Assembly: GCA_946479505.1 (NCBI GenBank)
Contig: CAMLGC010000099.1
Coordinates: 1-7,375, forward strand
Direction of reading: 5' to 3'
Length of the DNA stretch: 7,375 bases
DNA from: an uncultured Sphingomonadaceae bacterium
Lineage (GTDB): Bacteria; Pseudomonadota; Alphaproteobacteria; Sphingomonadales; Sphingomonadaceae
Shown here: positions 1 through 6,611 of the stretch, piece after piece
How positions within the stretch are numbered: the stretch's first letter is position 1
Layout of the letters: every line of letters begins with the position of its first letter
Program-made: the position numbers and the translations under genes
The notes under the pieces: model-generated
Told to the model about the DNA's origin: nothing
The model's input: the letters and a program-made list of their open reading frames with translations, nothing else
The model's database searches: none

Positions 1-255
1 CGCCTCGATCACCTTCGCCATGGTGAAGGTCTTGCCCGATCCGGTGACGCCGAGCAGCACCTGGTCGCGTTCACCGCCCTGCGCCGCCTCGACCAGCTCG
101 GCAATCGCCGTCGGCTGGTCGCCCGCGGGCTCGTAATCGCTGACAATCGTGAACCGCTTCCCCCCCTCGGCCTTTTCAGGACGATTCGGACGATGCGGAA
201 CGAAGGCCTGCCCCGTCTCGGGTTCGGCGAGGCTGGTACGGATCTGGATTGGCAT
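1..255 (-). CDS. uvrB: UvrB, excinuclease ABC subunit B (5' part only; continues past the left edge)
   Basis: UvrB is the damage-verifying helicase-like subunit of UvrABC nucleotide excision repair: it is loaded by UvrA and then recruits UvrC. The visible 85 residues begin [15 protein letters not shown]. They contain [17 protein letters not shown] (residues 35-51), the typical UvrB opening block, and the Walker A motif GVTGSGKT (69-76), followed by FTMAKVIEA. The 34 residues before FTIV are longer than the few found in the E. coli protein and are Pro/Arg/Glu-rich. The ATG at 255 is the only standard start in this frame after the stop at 318-316, and no Shine-Dalgarno lies just before it. A GGAGGAG at 312-306 is about 50 nt upstream, too far to serve this ATG. 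The gene follows the membrane protein by 60 bp in the same reading frame, so co-transcription is plausible. Identification is firm; the remaining ~650 residues are outside the window. Confidence 0.95.
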   Translation of the reverse strand, partial: MPIQIRTSLAEPETGQAFVPHRPNRPEKAEGGKRFTIVSDYEPAGDQPTAIAELVEAAQGGERDQVLLGVTGSGKTFTMAKVIEA

Positions 256-315
256 GGCGCGAATATGGGGCGCATCGCCAGCGGGAACAATCGCTGGAAG
301 GGGGGCTCCTCCGTA

Positions 316-774
316 TCAGCGCACCCGCCGATAGGCCGCGCGCCACATCGCCAGCGCCGCCGCCACGCCGATTGCGGCGAAGATCAGCGCGACGCCGATC
401 GCACGTAGCCAGCCGATCGCGGCGCTGCCCGGATCGGCGAAGGCATAGCTTCGCAGCGTGTCCTGCGCCGCGGCGATCCACAGCGCGAGCGTAACCGTCG
501 CCCCGAGTGCGGCCGCATGGCCCGGCCCACGCCGGCCGCTGGCATGCAGCACCAACCACAGCGGTACGAAGGCCGCGGTGATCGCACACATCGCCAGCAC
601 AGTCCCGAGCACGAACACCCAGATCAGCGCCGGCACGCCCGATCCGCTTCGCGCGGCAAGCAGCGTCGCCAGCACGCCGCAGAACAGGCCGCCGGTCGCG
701 AGCGCGAGCCCCGCGCGATCGAGCGTGGTCTGATAATGCGGGCGTGCGCCCGCTGCCGCCCCCGGCTCCCCCAT
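316..774 (-). CDS. Hypothetical four-helix integral membrane protein upstream of uvrB
   Basis: I do not recognise this 152-residue protein. It has a short polar N-terminus and four hydrophobic segments at roughly residues 22-41, 48-75, 86-104 and 121-145. Short Arg/Gly-rich linkers separate them (ASGRRGPG at 78-85), and the tail MWRAAYRRVR is basic, suggesting a cytoplasmic C-terminus. No catalytic motif or metal ligand pattern is visible. I chose the ATG at 774 (MGEPGAAAG). A TTG at 825 would add 17 polar residues, but neither start has a good Shine-Dalgarno. The third-codon G/C bias fits a real gene. It lies 60 bp upstream of uvrB on the same strand and is divergent from the ClC gene. The proximity does not imply a role in repair. 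Existence of the gene is fairly sure; function is unknown. Confidence 0.75.
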   Translation of the reverse strand: MGEPGAAAGARPHYQTTLDRAGLALATGGLFCGVLATLLAARSGSGVPALIWVFVLGTVLAMCAITAAFVPLWLVLHASGRRGPGHAAALGATVTLALWIAAAQDTLRSYAFADPGSAAIGWLRAIGVALIFAAIGVAAALAMWRAAYRRVR

Positions 775-863
775 GACGCCATCTTTATCATGACTGCCGT
801 CCGGCACAAAATGGGCACCCTTCAAGTGCAGCGGGACGGTGCAAAAGGCGGCCGCTTCTGTCT

Positions 864-869
864 AGAAGG
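864..869 (+). promoter_or_regulatory. Shine-Dalgarno AGAAGG before the leader ORF of the ClC gene
   Basis: AGAAGG sits 5 nt upstream of the ATG at 875, an ideal spacing. It is the only convincing ribosome binding site between the divergent membrane gene and the ClC coding frame. The ATG it serves is not in the ClC frame. It opens a 10-residue ORF that ends on the GTG start of the ClC frame. Confidence 0.5.
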
Positions 870-874
870 CCACC

Positions 875-907
875 ATGCCCGCCTCAAACCATCCCTTGCG
901 CTCGTGA
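875..907 (+). CDS. Putative 10-residue leader peptide overlapping the ClC start
   Basis: The ORF reads MPASNHPLRS then TGA. It has a well-spaced AGAAGG ribosome binding site. Its stop (905-907) overlaps a GTG codon (904-906) in the ClC frame as GTGA, the usual arrangement for termination-reinitiation coupling. None of the in-frame ClC starts (ATG 811, GTG 904, ATG 928) has its own Shine-Dalgarno, which makes coupling attractive. The peptide shows no run of a single amino acid that would suggest attenuation. The alternative is that 875 is the real ClC start and a one-base indel, natural or from assembly, has broken the frame near 900. No experimental support is visible. Confidence 0.3.
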   Translation: MPASNHPLRS

Positions 908-2196
908 AGCGCTGGACCCAGCACCGGATGCGCGCCCTGCTGCGCCAGCGCGGACCGACGTCGAAGGTCTTCCGTCGCCGTGTTGCGATCGTGGGCGGTG
1001 CGATCAGCATCGGACTCGTCGCGCTGGCCTTCGCCAGGCTGTCGGACGAGGCCGGGCACCTCTTCATGCGGCTCTACCAGAGCTACCCGTATCTGCCGCT
1101 GGTGCTCACCCCGGTGGGTTTCGCGGCGATCGTGTGGCTCACCAACCGCTACGCGCCCGATGCTCGCGGCTCGGGCATCCCCCAGGTAATCGCCGCGCGC
1201 GCCGATCCGGACTCGGCGGCACGCGCGCTGATCGCGTTGCCGACCGCGTTCATCAAGGCGGTGCTCACCCTGCTGGCGCTGCTCTGTGGTGCATCGGTCG
1301 GGCGCGAGGGGCCGACCGTGCAGCTCGCCGCCGCGGTCATGGCGCTGTGGCATCGCACGCTCGCAGTGCAGATGCGCCCCTCGATGATCATCGCCGGCGG
1401 CGCGGCCGGTGTCGCCGCCGCCTTCAACACGCCACTCGCGGGGATCGCCTTCGCGATCGAGGAGCTCGCCGCCGCCTACGAACAGCGCATGGCGCTCCTT
1501 GTGATGACGGCCATCCTCATCTCGGGCGCGGTCGCGTCCGGCTTGGCGGGCAATTACGTCTATTTCGGGTTGATCCACACCTCGCTCAGCGTCGGAGCCG
1601 CGCTCGTGATCGCACCGGTCGCGGGGGTGCTCGGGGGCCTGACCGGCGGCGCCTTCGCACGGCTCGTGCTGGATGCGGTACGCGCGACCGCCGCGCCAGT
1701 GCGCCGGCTGCGCCATCGGCCGATCGTCTTCGCGCTTCTGTGTGGCGCAGTGGTGGGCACGATCGGTGTCTCGACCGGCCTTACCTGGGGTACCGGCTAC
1801 AGCCCCGCACGTGCCATCATCAGCGGCGGCGACGCACCCGTCTGGTTCGGCTTCGCCAAGTTCGGTGCGACGCTCGCCACCGCTGTCGCGGGGCTTCCCG
1901 GCGGCATCTTTTCGCCGAGCCTCGCCACCGGCGCGGGCTTCGGAAACATGCTGCGCTGGCTCTTTCCCGGCGAGCCGGCGAGCGCCGTCGTGCTGCTCGG
2001 CATGGTCGCCTATTTCACGGGGGTTGTCCGCGCGCCGCTCACCGCGGTGTTCATTCTCGCCGAGACGACCGCGAACCGCGGCCTGATGCTGCCGATGATC
2101 GCCGCCGCGCTCGTCGCCGACCAGGCAAGCCAGCTCGTCTGTCGCGAGAAGCTCTATAACGGCCTGTCCGCCACCTTCACCGCGCGTTCGGCGTGA
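904..2196 (+). CDS. ClC-family chloride channel / Cl-/H+ antiporter
   Basis: This inner-membrane protein exchanges chloride for protons, or conducts anions, as a homodimer. From the GTG at 904 it has 430 residues, close to the usual short bacterial ClC, with many hydrophobic helices and no C-terminal CBS domains. All ClC signatures are present: GSGIPQ (89-94, the Cl--coordinating Ser), GREGPTVQ (133-140) with the gating glutamate E135, GGIFSPSLATGA (333-344), and a Tyr in KLYNGLSATF (Y418) matching Y445 of the E. coli protein. AIEELAA (184-190) keeps the glutamate equivalent to E203, the internal proton relay, so proton-coupled exchange is more likely than a pure channel. The start is uncertain: GTG 904 is coupled to the leader ORF, while ATG 928 gives 422 residues and begins just before the first helix. 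The family assignment is very secure; the physiological role (acid or osmotic stress) is inferred. Confidence 0.93.
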   Translation: MKRWTQHRMRALLRQRGPTSKVFRRRVAIVGGAISIGLVALAFARLSDEAGHLFMRLYQSYPYLPLVLTPVGFAAIVWLTNRYAPDARGSGIPQVIAARADPDSAARALIALPTAFIKAVLTLLALLCGASVGREGPTVQLAAAVMALWHRTLAVQMRPSMIIAGGAAGVAAAFNTPLAGIAFAIEELAAAYEQRMALLVMTAILISGAVASGLAGNYVYFGLIHTSLSVGAALVIAPVAGVLGGLTGGAFARLVLDAVRATAAPVRRLRHRPIVFALLCGAVVGTIGVSTGLTWGTGYSPARAIISGGDAPVWFGFAKFGATLATAVAGLPGGIFSPSLATGAGFGNMLRWLFPGEPASAVVLLGMVAYFTGVVRAPLTAVFILAETTANRGLMLPMIAAALVADQASQLVCREKLYNGLSATFTARSA

Positions 2197-2213
2197 GCGC
2201 TCGTTACGGTGGG

Positions 2214-2238
2214 GGAACGCCCTCGGGACCGCCGCGTT
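2214..2238 (+). promoter_or_regulatory. EcfG-type general stress response promoter (GGAAC-N16-CGTT)
   Basis: GGAAC at 2214-2218 and CGTT at 2235-2238 are separated by exactly 16 bases. This is a full match to the -35/-10 consensus of the alphaproteobacterial general stress sigma factor EcfG (GGAAC-N16/17-cGTT). It begins 18 bp after the ClC stop, and its -10 lies 43 bp before the ATG of the small DUF5670 gene, a normal 5' leader length. I checked the other GGAAC occurrences on both strands by eye and found none with a correctly spaced GTT partner. The promoter therefore most likely gives the small gene its own stress-inducible transcript, independent of ClC. Confidence 0.7.
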
Positions 2239-2281
2239 GTTCCTGCGCCAGCCGAGCGGCCGGCCAACAGGAGGAAGAAAT

Positions 2282-2425
2282 ATGCTGTGGACCATCGCCG
2301 TCATTCTGCTCGTGCTCTGGCTGCTGGGCTTTTTCGCCTTTCACGTCGCAGGCGGGCTCATTCACATCCTGCTCGTCATCGCGATCATCGTCGTGATCTG
2401 GCAGCTCATCGCCGGCCGCCGCTGA
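2282..2425 (+). CDS. DUF5670 / lmo0937-family small membrane protein
   Basis: This 47-residue protein starts MLWTIAVILLVLWLLG. It has two hydrophobic segments (about 2-20 and 24-43) around a short HVAGGLIH turn and ends in IAGRR. The opening, the central Gly-Gly and the second helix rich in Ile and Val are characteristic of the lmo0937 (DUF5670) family, whose molecular function is unknown. It has the best Shine-Dalgarno in the window, AGGAGG at 2269-2274, 7 nt before the ATG. Extending the frame upstream to a TTG at 2237 would cover that site and the promoter -10, so the short form is right. The gene stands alone behind an EcfG-type promoter, which suggests induction in general stress or stationary phase. 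Its stop is 7 bp from the stop of the convergent hydrolase gene. Confidence 0.9.
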   Translation: MLWTIAVILLVLWLLGFFAFHVAGGLIHILLVIAIIVVIWQLIAGRR

Positions 2426-2432
2426 CCGGACT

Positions 2433-3608
2433 CTAGCGCAGCGCCCGCAGCCCGGGCGTGTCGAGGCATTCGAGCCGCTGCTCGCGGGGCACTTCGGCCA
2501 CTGCGGGCGGCGGCGTATAGGCGGGCACCTCGATCGCCGTGCCGATCGCGATCGTATCGAACCGCGCCGCCTCCAGCCCCGCGCAGCGCATCGAGGCTTC
2601 GAGCAGCCGCGGGGGCGTATCATAGGCTTCGTAGGAGAGCCGGAACGTCCCCCAATGCACGCCGATGCCGCGGCTCGCGCCAAGCCGCCGGAACGCCTCG
2701 GCGGCATCGAGCGGTCCTATATGGGCGTTCGACGCCATCTGCCCTTCGGTGAAGCGGAACGCACCGATCGGCAGCAGCGCGAGCCGGATCGGGCCCTCGG
2801 CCGCGGCGGCCTTGGTCCAGCCGAAATCGCCCGCGCCGGTATCGCCCGAATAGAAGAGGTTGCCGCCCGGCAGCCGCACCACGAAGCCTGACCATAACGC
2901 CCGGTTGCGATCGGCGAACCACCGGCTCGTCCAGTGATGCGCGGGCGTCGCCACCAGCTCGACGCCGGGCTTCACCGTCAATCTGCCGCCCCAGTCGAGC
3001 GCGGTCGCGGGCACGCCCGCCTGCCCGATGATGCTGTCATTGCCCAGGCTGGTGACGATCCGCGGACGATCGCGCGTCCACAGCCGCTTGAGCGTTGCGA
3101 GATCGAGGTGATCGTAATGCGCATGGCTCACCAGCACGAGATCGATCCGCGGCAGATCGTCGAACGCGATCCCGGGCGCGGCCACCCGCCTCGGACCGAT
3201 GCCCAGCGGCCCCGCCTTCTCGCTCCACACGGGGTCGGTCAGGATGTTGAGTCCCTGCGTCTGGATGAGCACGGTCGCATGGCCCACCCATGTCACCAGC
3301 ATCCGGTCGCCCTCGATCCGCGCGGGCGGCACGCTCGGCGTCACCGCGACATGCTCGGGCCAGGCGGGGCGCTCGTCCCGGCTGAGCAGGTAGCGGATCA
3401 GGAAGCCCCGCTGGCTCCCTCCGGTCGGTGGCCGTGGCGCGTCGTCCCCGTCGGGATTGAAGAAATGTTCCCCGTCGAAATGATCGCTCACCGGCCCCCG
3501 ATAATAGACGCGGTCGAGGAAGCGCGGCACGATTACGATCGCAAGCACGAGGGCGATCATGAGCAGCAGCGCGGCGGCGCCCGTCCAGCGCAGAATCACC
3601 CAGATCAT
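2433..3608 (-). CDS. Membrane-anchored MBL-fold metallo-hydrolase, NAPE-PLD-like
   Basis: The protein has 391 residues. One N-terminal hydrophobic helix (about 2-27) probably anchors it to the membrane. The rest is a metallo-beta-lactamase-fold hydrolase most like N-acylphosphatidylethanolamine phospholipase D. Visible motifs are WVGHATVLIQ (107-116), NILTDPVWS (121-129), the metal site SHAHYDHLD (HAHYDH, 162-167), PAHHW (222-226), the bridging Asp in GDTG (D256), ALLPIGAF (277-284), NAHIGPLDA (294-302) and VHWGTF (317-322). The order and length match NAPE-PLD, and all metal ligands appear intact. The ATG at 3608 has GGAG 5 nt upstream; an in-frame start at 3677 would add a basic 23-residue piece without support. 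A phospholipid phosphodiesterase acting at the membrane is a reasonable inference, but bacterial members of this family are poorly characterised and the substrate is unknown. The C-terminal ~30 residues are Pro-rich and probably variable. Confidence 0.9.
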   Translation of the reverse strand: MIWVILRWTGAAALLLMIALVLAIVIVPRFLDRVYYRGPVSDHFDGEHFFNPDGDDAPRPPTGGSQRGFLIRYLLSRDERPAWPEHVAVTPSVPPARIEGDRMLVTWVGHATVLIQTQGLNILTDPVWSEKAGPLGIGPRRVAAPGIAFDDLPRIDLVLVSHAHYDHLDLATLKRLWTRDRPRIVTSLGNDSIIGQAGVPATALDWGGRLTVKPGVELVATPAHHWTSRWFADRNRALWSGFVVRLPGGNLFYSGDTGAGDFGWTKAAAAEGPIRLALLPIGAFRFTEGQMASNAHIGPLDAAEAFRRLGASRGIGVHWGTFRLSYEAYDTPPRLLEASMRCAGLEAARFDTIAIGTAIEVPAYTPPPAVAEVPREQRLECLDTPGLRALR

Positions 3609-3695
3609 GCTCGCTCCGCAATCGGCCGCGAGACCGATCGCAGCGCGCCCGCGTTTCCACAGCCGCACCGATCGCACAACCGCAAAGCGCGCGCA

Positions 3696-3703
3696 TTAAC
3701 CAT
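3696..3703. promoter_or_regulatory. Possible CtrA half-site (TTAACCAT) in the divergent intergenic region
   Basis: TTAACCAT lies between the divergent hydrolase gene (start 3608) and the c-di-GMP gene (start 3749), 46 bp before the latter's ATG. It matches the shortened binding motif of CtrA, the alphaproteobacterial cell-cycle and motility regulator. The second TTAA of the full TTAA-N7-TTAA site is absent. A perfect palindrome CCAATTGG follows at 3714-3721. No clear -35/-10 pair can be assigned in either direction. The AT-rich stretch 3694-3724 stands out from its surroundings and is the best place for the two promoters. Confidence 0.25.
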
Positions 3704-3748
3704 ATCTCGCAAACCAATTGGAAACGCCCTGTCTGCTAGAGCGGTGGC

Positions 3749-6394
3749 ATGACCGATGCCGTCCGCCGGACCACAAGCTTCGCTGACAGCGCGCGGACGA
3801 CCTCCGCGACGCTCTCGCTTGCCGATCCGGGCGATACCGATGCAACGTTCGACCAGCTCCAGCCGCTGAAACAGGTCGCATCGGTGTGGCCGCTCGCAAT
3901 CGTGGCGCAGCTCGTCGCACCCGCGACCTTTCTGGCCGCTGCGCTCGCGATCGGGCAAGGCGCGCTTTGGACCCAGATCGCGATTCGCAGTGGGCTCGCC
4001 GCGGGGATGGGGCTGATCGTCTTCGCCGTGCTCCGGATCGGCCGCACCCGCGAGATCGCGGCGCATCACCAGGTCCGGGCGATCACGCTGGCGGCGGCTG
4101 GTATGGCTGCGAGCCTGCTCTACCTCCTCCAGCAGGCCGCGGCGTTCCCGCCCGGCAAGCTTCAGCTCGCCTGTTTCGTCGCGGTGTTCGGTGCGATCGG
4201 TGTGTCGGCGCTCGCCTTGTTCGCGGTGCGTGCGGCGGTGCTCGCCTTCGCGATCGGCCTGGTTGCGACGGTGACCTGGATTTCTGGGCTCAGCCTGCCG
4301 ACGGGGCTCGCCTTCGGCTTTTTCGTTTGCCTGGTGATCGTCGCCTATCGGCTCGCGCAGCTCGACCATGCCGCCGCCGATGCGCGCGCCGAGGACGAGA
4401 ATGAGGGGCGGCTCGCCAGCCGCCTCGTCGAGGAGTTCGAATCGCACGGCTCGGGCTGGTTCTGGCAGACCGATCGTCAGGGCCGGTTGACCTACCTCTC
4501 GCAAAAGGTTGCGCGCGAGCTCGTCGTCGACGGGGTCGGGCCGATCGGCAGGATGCTGAACGCGGTCTTCCGGATGGACGGCAGTGCCCCCGATACCGAG
4601 CGGACGCTCGGGTTCCACCTGAGCTCGCGCACGTCGTTCGCCGATTATTCGGTCGCTGCGATCGGCAATGTCGAGGCCGATCGCTGGTGGTCCATCTCCG
4701 GGCGCCCCGTCGCCGACGATCGCGGCCGCTTCATCGGCTTCATCGGCTCGGGAAGCGACCTTACCGAGAAGCGTCGATCGGAAGCCGAAATCTCGCGGCT
4801 TGCCTTGTTCGACAGTCTCACCGGCCTTGCCAATCGCCAGCGAATGAAGCTCGCGTTCGATCAGACGCTCGCGCAGTCGCGCCGTGGCTATCATCCCACG
4901 TCGCTGTTCCTGCTCGATCTCGATCGCTTCAAGGCGGTCAACGACACGCTCGGCCACCAGACCGGCGACGAGCTGCTGAAGCAGGTCGCGCAGCGCCTCC
5001 AGCGCTCGGTTGGCGACAAGGGACTGGTCGGGCGCCTGGGCGGCGACGAGTTCCAGGTGGTGCTGCCGAGCGAAAGCAATCGTGATCGCCTCGCCGATCT
5101 CGCCAAGTCGGTGATCGGCTCGCTGTCGCAACCCTATTTCATCGACGGCTCGTCGATCACGATTGGCTGCTCGATCGGCATCGCGATCGCGCCCGAGGAC
5201 GGCGAGGATTCCGAAAGCCTCGTGCGCAACGCCGATCTCGCGCTCTATGCGGCCAAGGCCGACGGGCGCGGCATCCACCGTTTCTACCGTTCCGAGCTGC
5301 TCGCCGGCGCGCAGAACCGCAAGGCGCTCGAGGACGATCTCCGCCACGCGCTCGCGAAGGGCGAATTCTACGTCGCTTACCAGCCCGTCGTTTCGACCAG
5401 GGAAGAGCGGATCGTCGGCTATGAAGCGCTGATCCGCTGGGAGCATCCGACGCGCGGCGCGATCTCTCCGGCTGAATTCGTGCCGGTCGCCGAGGATTGC
5501 GGGTTGATCGAGGCGATCGGCGAATGGGTGTTGCGAACCGCAACGATGGAGGCCGCGCGCTGGCCCGAGGGGGTGCGCGTCGCGGTCAACGTCTCGCCGA
5601 TCCAGTTCGCCAATCCGGCGCTTCCGGCGATCGTCACCAGCGCGCTCGCCAAATCCGGCATCGCGCCGGCGCGGCTCGAACTCGAGATCACCGAAGGCGT
5701 GTTCCTTGACGAGAGCGCGTCGTCCGACCAGATGTTCAAGAGCCTGAAGGCGATCGGCGTCCGCCTCGCGCTCGACGATTTCGGCACCGGCTATTCGTCG
5801 CTCGGCTATCTGAAGAAGGCGCCGTTCGACAAGATCAAGATCGACCAGTCGTTTGTGCGCGGCGCCGCTGTCGCGGGCAACCGCAACGCCGCGATCATCA
5901 AGGCGATCGTCACGCTCGCCGAAACGCTGGGCATGGAGACGACCGCCGAGGGCGTCGAACTGAAGGACGAGATCGCGCTGATTCGCGAACTCGGGTGCAG
6001 CCACATCCAGGGCTATATCTACGGCAAGCCCGCGCGCTCCGAAGAGGTCGAGAAACAGCTTGTCGCCAACGGCGGCAAGGCGAACCCGGTCGGCTATAAG
6101 ATCAGCCGCAGCCCGCGCACCAAGATGCTGCGCTCGGCACGGATCGAGGTCGCGGGCGAGCGCGGCGAGGTCCGCATCCGCAACATGTCCGCGACCGGCG
6201 CGATGATCGACGGCATTGACGCGGGCGACGACGCGGTCGGGATCGACCTCCTCATCGAGCTGCTCGAAAACGAGATGTTCCCGGCGAAGCTGCGTTGGAC
6301 GAAGGAAGGCAAGGCGGGCATCGAGTTCGCCGAGCATTTCAACATGGAACGCCTCAATCAAACCGCTCCCAGAGCTCTGCGCAAGGCGGGGTGA
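3749..6394 (+). CDS. Membrane PAS-GGDEF-EAL-PilZ cyclic-di-GMP signalling protein
   Basis: The protein has 881 residues and combines synthesis, breakdown and sensing modules for cyclic-di-GMP. A polar start (1-42) is followed by several TM helices (about 45-205), a charged linker, and a PAS-like domain (about 228-342: GWFWQTDRQGRLTYLS to GFIGSGSDLTEKR). The GGDEF domain (about 345-512) has DLDRFKAVNDTLGH (390-403) and an intact GGDEF at 431-435. The inhibitory RxxD I-site is replaced by GDKG (422-425). The EAL domain (about 525-770) keeps E559 of EAL, N614, DDFGTG (676-681), K697 of KID and E734 of AEGVE, so phosphodiesterase activity is expected. The C-terminal PilZ-like domain (about 785-872) has RNMSATG (811-817). 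The Arg motif is R787xxR790xxxxR795, one residue off the canonical RxxxR. The ATG at 3749 has only a weak ribosome binding site. The gene is transcribed alone. The likely output is motility or biofilm control, and the ligand is unknown. Confidence 0.95.
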   Translation: MTDAVRRTTSFADSARTTSATLSLADPGDTDATFDQLQPLKQVASVWPLAIVAQLVAPATFLAAALAIGQGALWTQIAIRSGLAAGMGLIVFAVLRIGRTREIAAHHQVRAITLAAAGMAASLLYLLQQAAAFPPGKLQLACFVAVFGAIGVSALALFAVRAAVLAFAIGLVATVTWISGLSLPTGLAFGFFVCLVIVAYRLAQLDHAAADARAEDENEGRLASRLVEEFESHGSGWFWQTDRQGRLTYLSQKVARELVVDGVGPIGRMLNAVFRMDGSAPDTERTLGFHLSSRTSFADYSVAAIGNVEADRWWSISGRPVADDRGRFIGFIGSGSDLTEKRRSEAEISRLALFDSLTGLANRQRMKLAFDQTLAQSRRGYHPTSLFLLDLDRFKAVNDTLGHQTGDELLKQVAQRLQRSVGDKGLVGRLGGDEFQVVLPSESNRDRLADLAKSVIGSLSQPYFIDGSSITIGCSIGIAIAPEDGEDSESLVRNADLALYAAKADGRGIHRFYRSELLAGAQNRKALEDDLRHALAKGEFYVAYQPVVSTREERIVGYEALIRWEHPTRGAISPAEFVPVAEDCGLIEAIGEWVLRTATMEAARWPEGVRVAVNVSPIQFANPALPAIVTSALAKSGIAPARLELEITEGVFLDESASSDQMFKSLKAIGVRLALDDFGTGYSSLGYLKKAPFDKIKIDQSFVRGAAVAGNRNAAIIKAIVTLAETLGMETTAEGVELKDEIALIRELGCSHIQGYIYGKPARSEEVEKQLVANGGKANPVGYKISRSPRTKMLRSARIEVAGERGEVRIRNMSATGAMIDGIDAGDDAVGIDLLIELLENEMFPAKLRWTKEGKAGIEFAEHFNMERLNQTAPRALRKAG

Positions 6395-6402
6395 CGGCGG
6401 CG

Positions 6403-6423
6403 CCGGCCGCCTGACGCGGCCGG
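6403..6423 (+). terminator. GC-rich hairpin after the c-di-GMP gene, possible terminator
   Basis: CCGGCCGC, a 5-nt loop CTGAC and GCGGCCGG form a perfect 8-bp stem starting 9 bp after the TGA at 6394. The sequence after it is GCAAATTAA, with no U-tract. It is therefore not a classical intrinsic terminator, but it could stabilise the 3' end or assist termination. Because it is nearly symmetrical, it would also fold in a transcript from the other strand. Confidence 0.45.
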
Positions 6424-6611
6424 GCAAATTAAGCCGGCGCGGGCATGCGCGTCAGCGAGGACGCGGCGCCAGCCAAAATATTTCTCGTTCGGGCTTCGTT
6501 CGCTTGCATTCCGGGCAGGCCGCCCAACTCCGCGCGTCGCTGCGCCGCCGCATCGGCCGGGTACGACGAACCGAGTCTGGCGGACGACCAAGCGTTTGCC
6601 TAAAATACCAT

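Noticed and set aside
283..301. LexA-like direct repeat (CTTC...GTTC on the minus strand) before uvrB
   Set aside because: The spacing is 8 rather than 7 and the first half is not GTTC. It is not a credible SOS box.
517..903. Extension of the ClC frame upstream to 517 (559 residues)
   Set aside because: The added 129 residues are Arg/His/Gln-rich, overlap the divergent membrane gene antisense, and have no counterpart in ClC proteins.
862..2304. A 480-codon open frame antisense to the ClC gene
   Set aside because: The same artefact: Arg/Gly/Glu/His-rich translation with no hydrophobic core or motif, exactly opposite a well-conserved transporter.
2442..2458. CGCCCG-N5-CGGGCG hairpin at the convergent gene ends
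   Set aside because: It is only a 6-bp stem with no U-tract on either strand, and it lies within hydrolase codons. Chance is likely at this GC content.
3605..6427. A 940-codon open frame antisense to the c-di-GMP gene
   Set aside because: Its translation is a low-complexity R/D/E/A-rich string without domains. It mirrors the codon periodicity of the GGDEF-EAL gene, a common artefact in GC-rich DNA.
6445..6603. A 52-residue plus-strand ORF (MRVSEDAAPAKIF...)
   Set aside because: It has no Shine-Dalgarno, mixed codon bias and no recognisable motif. It is too weak to call.
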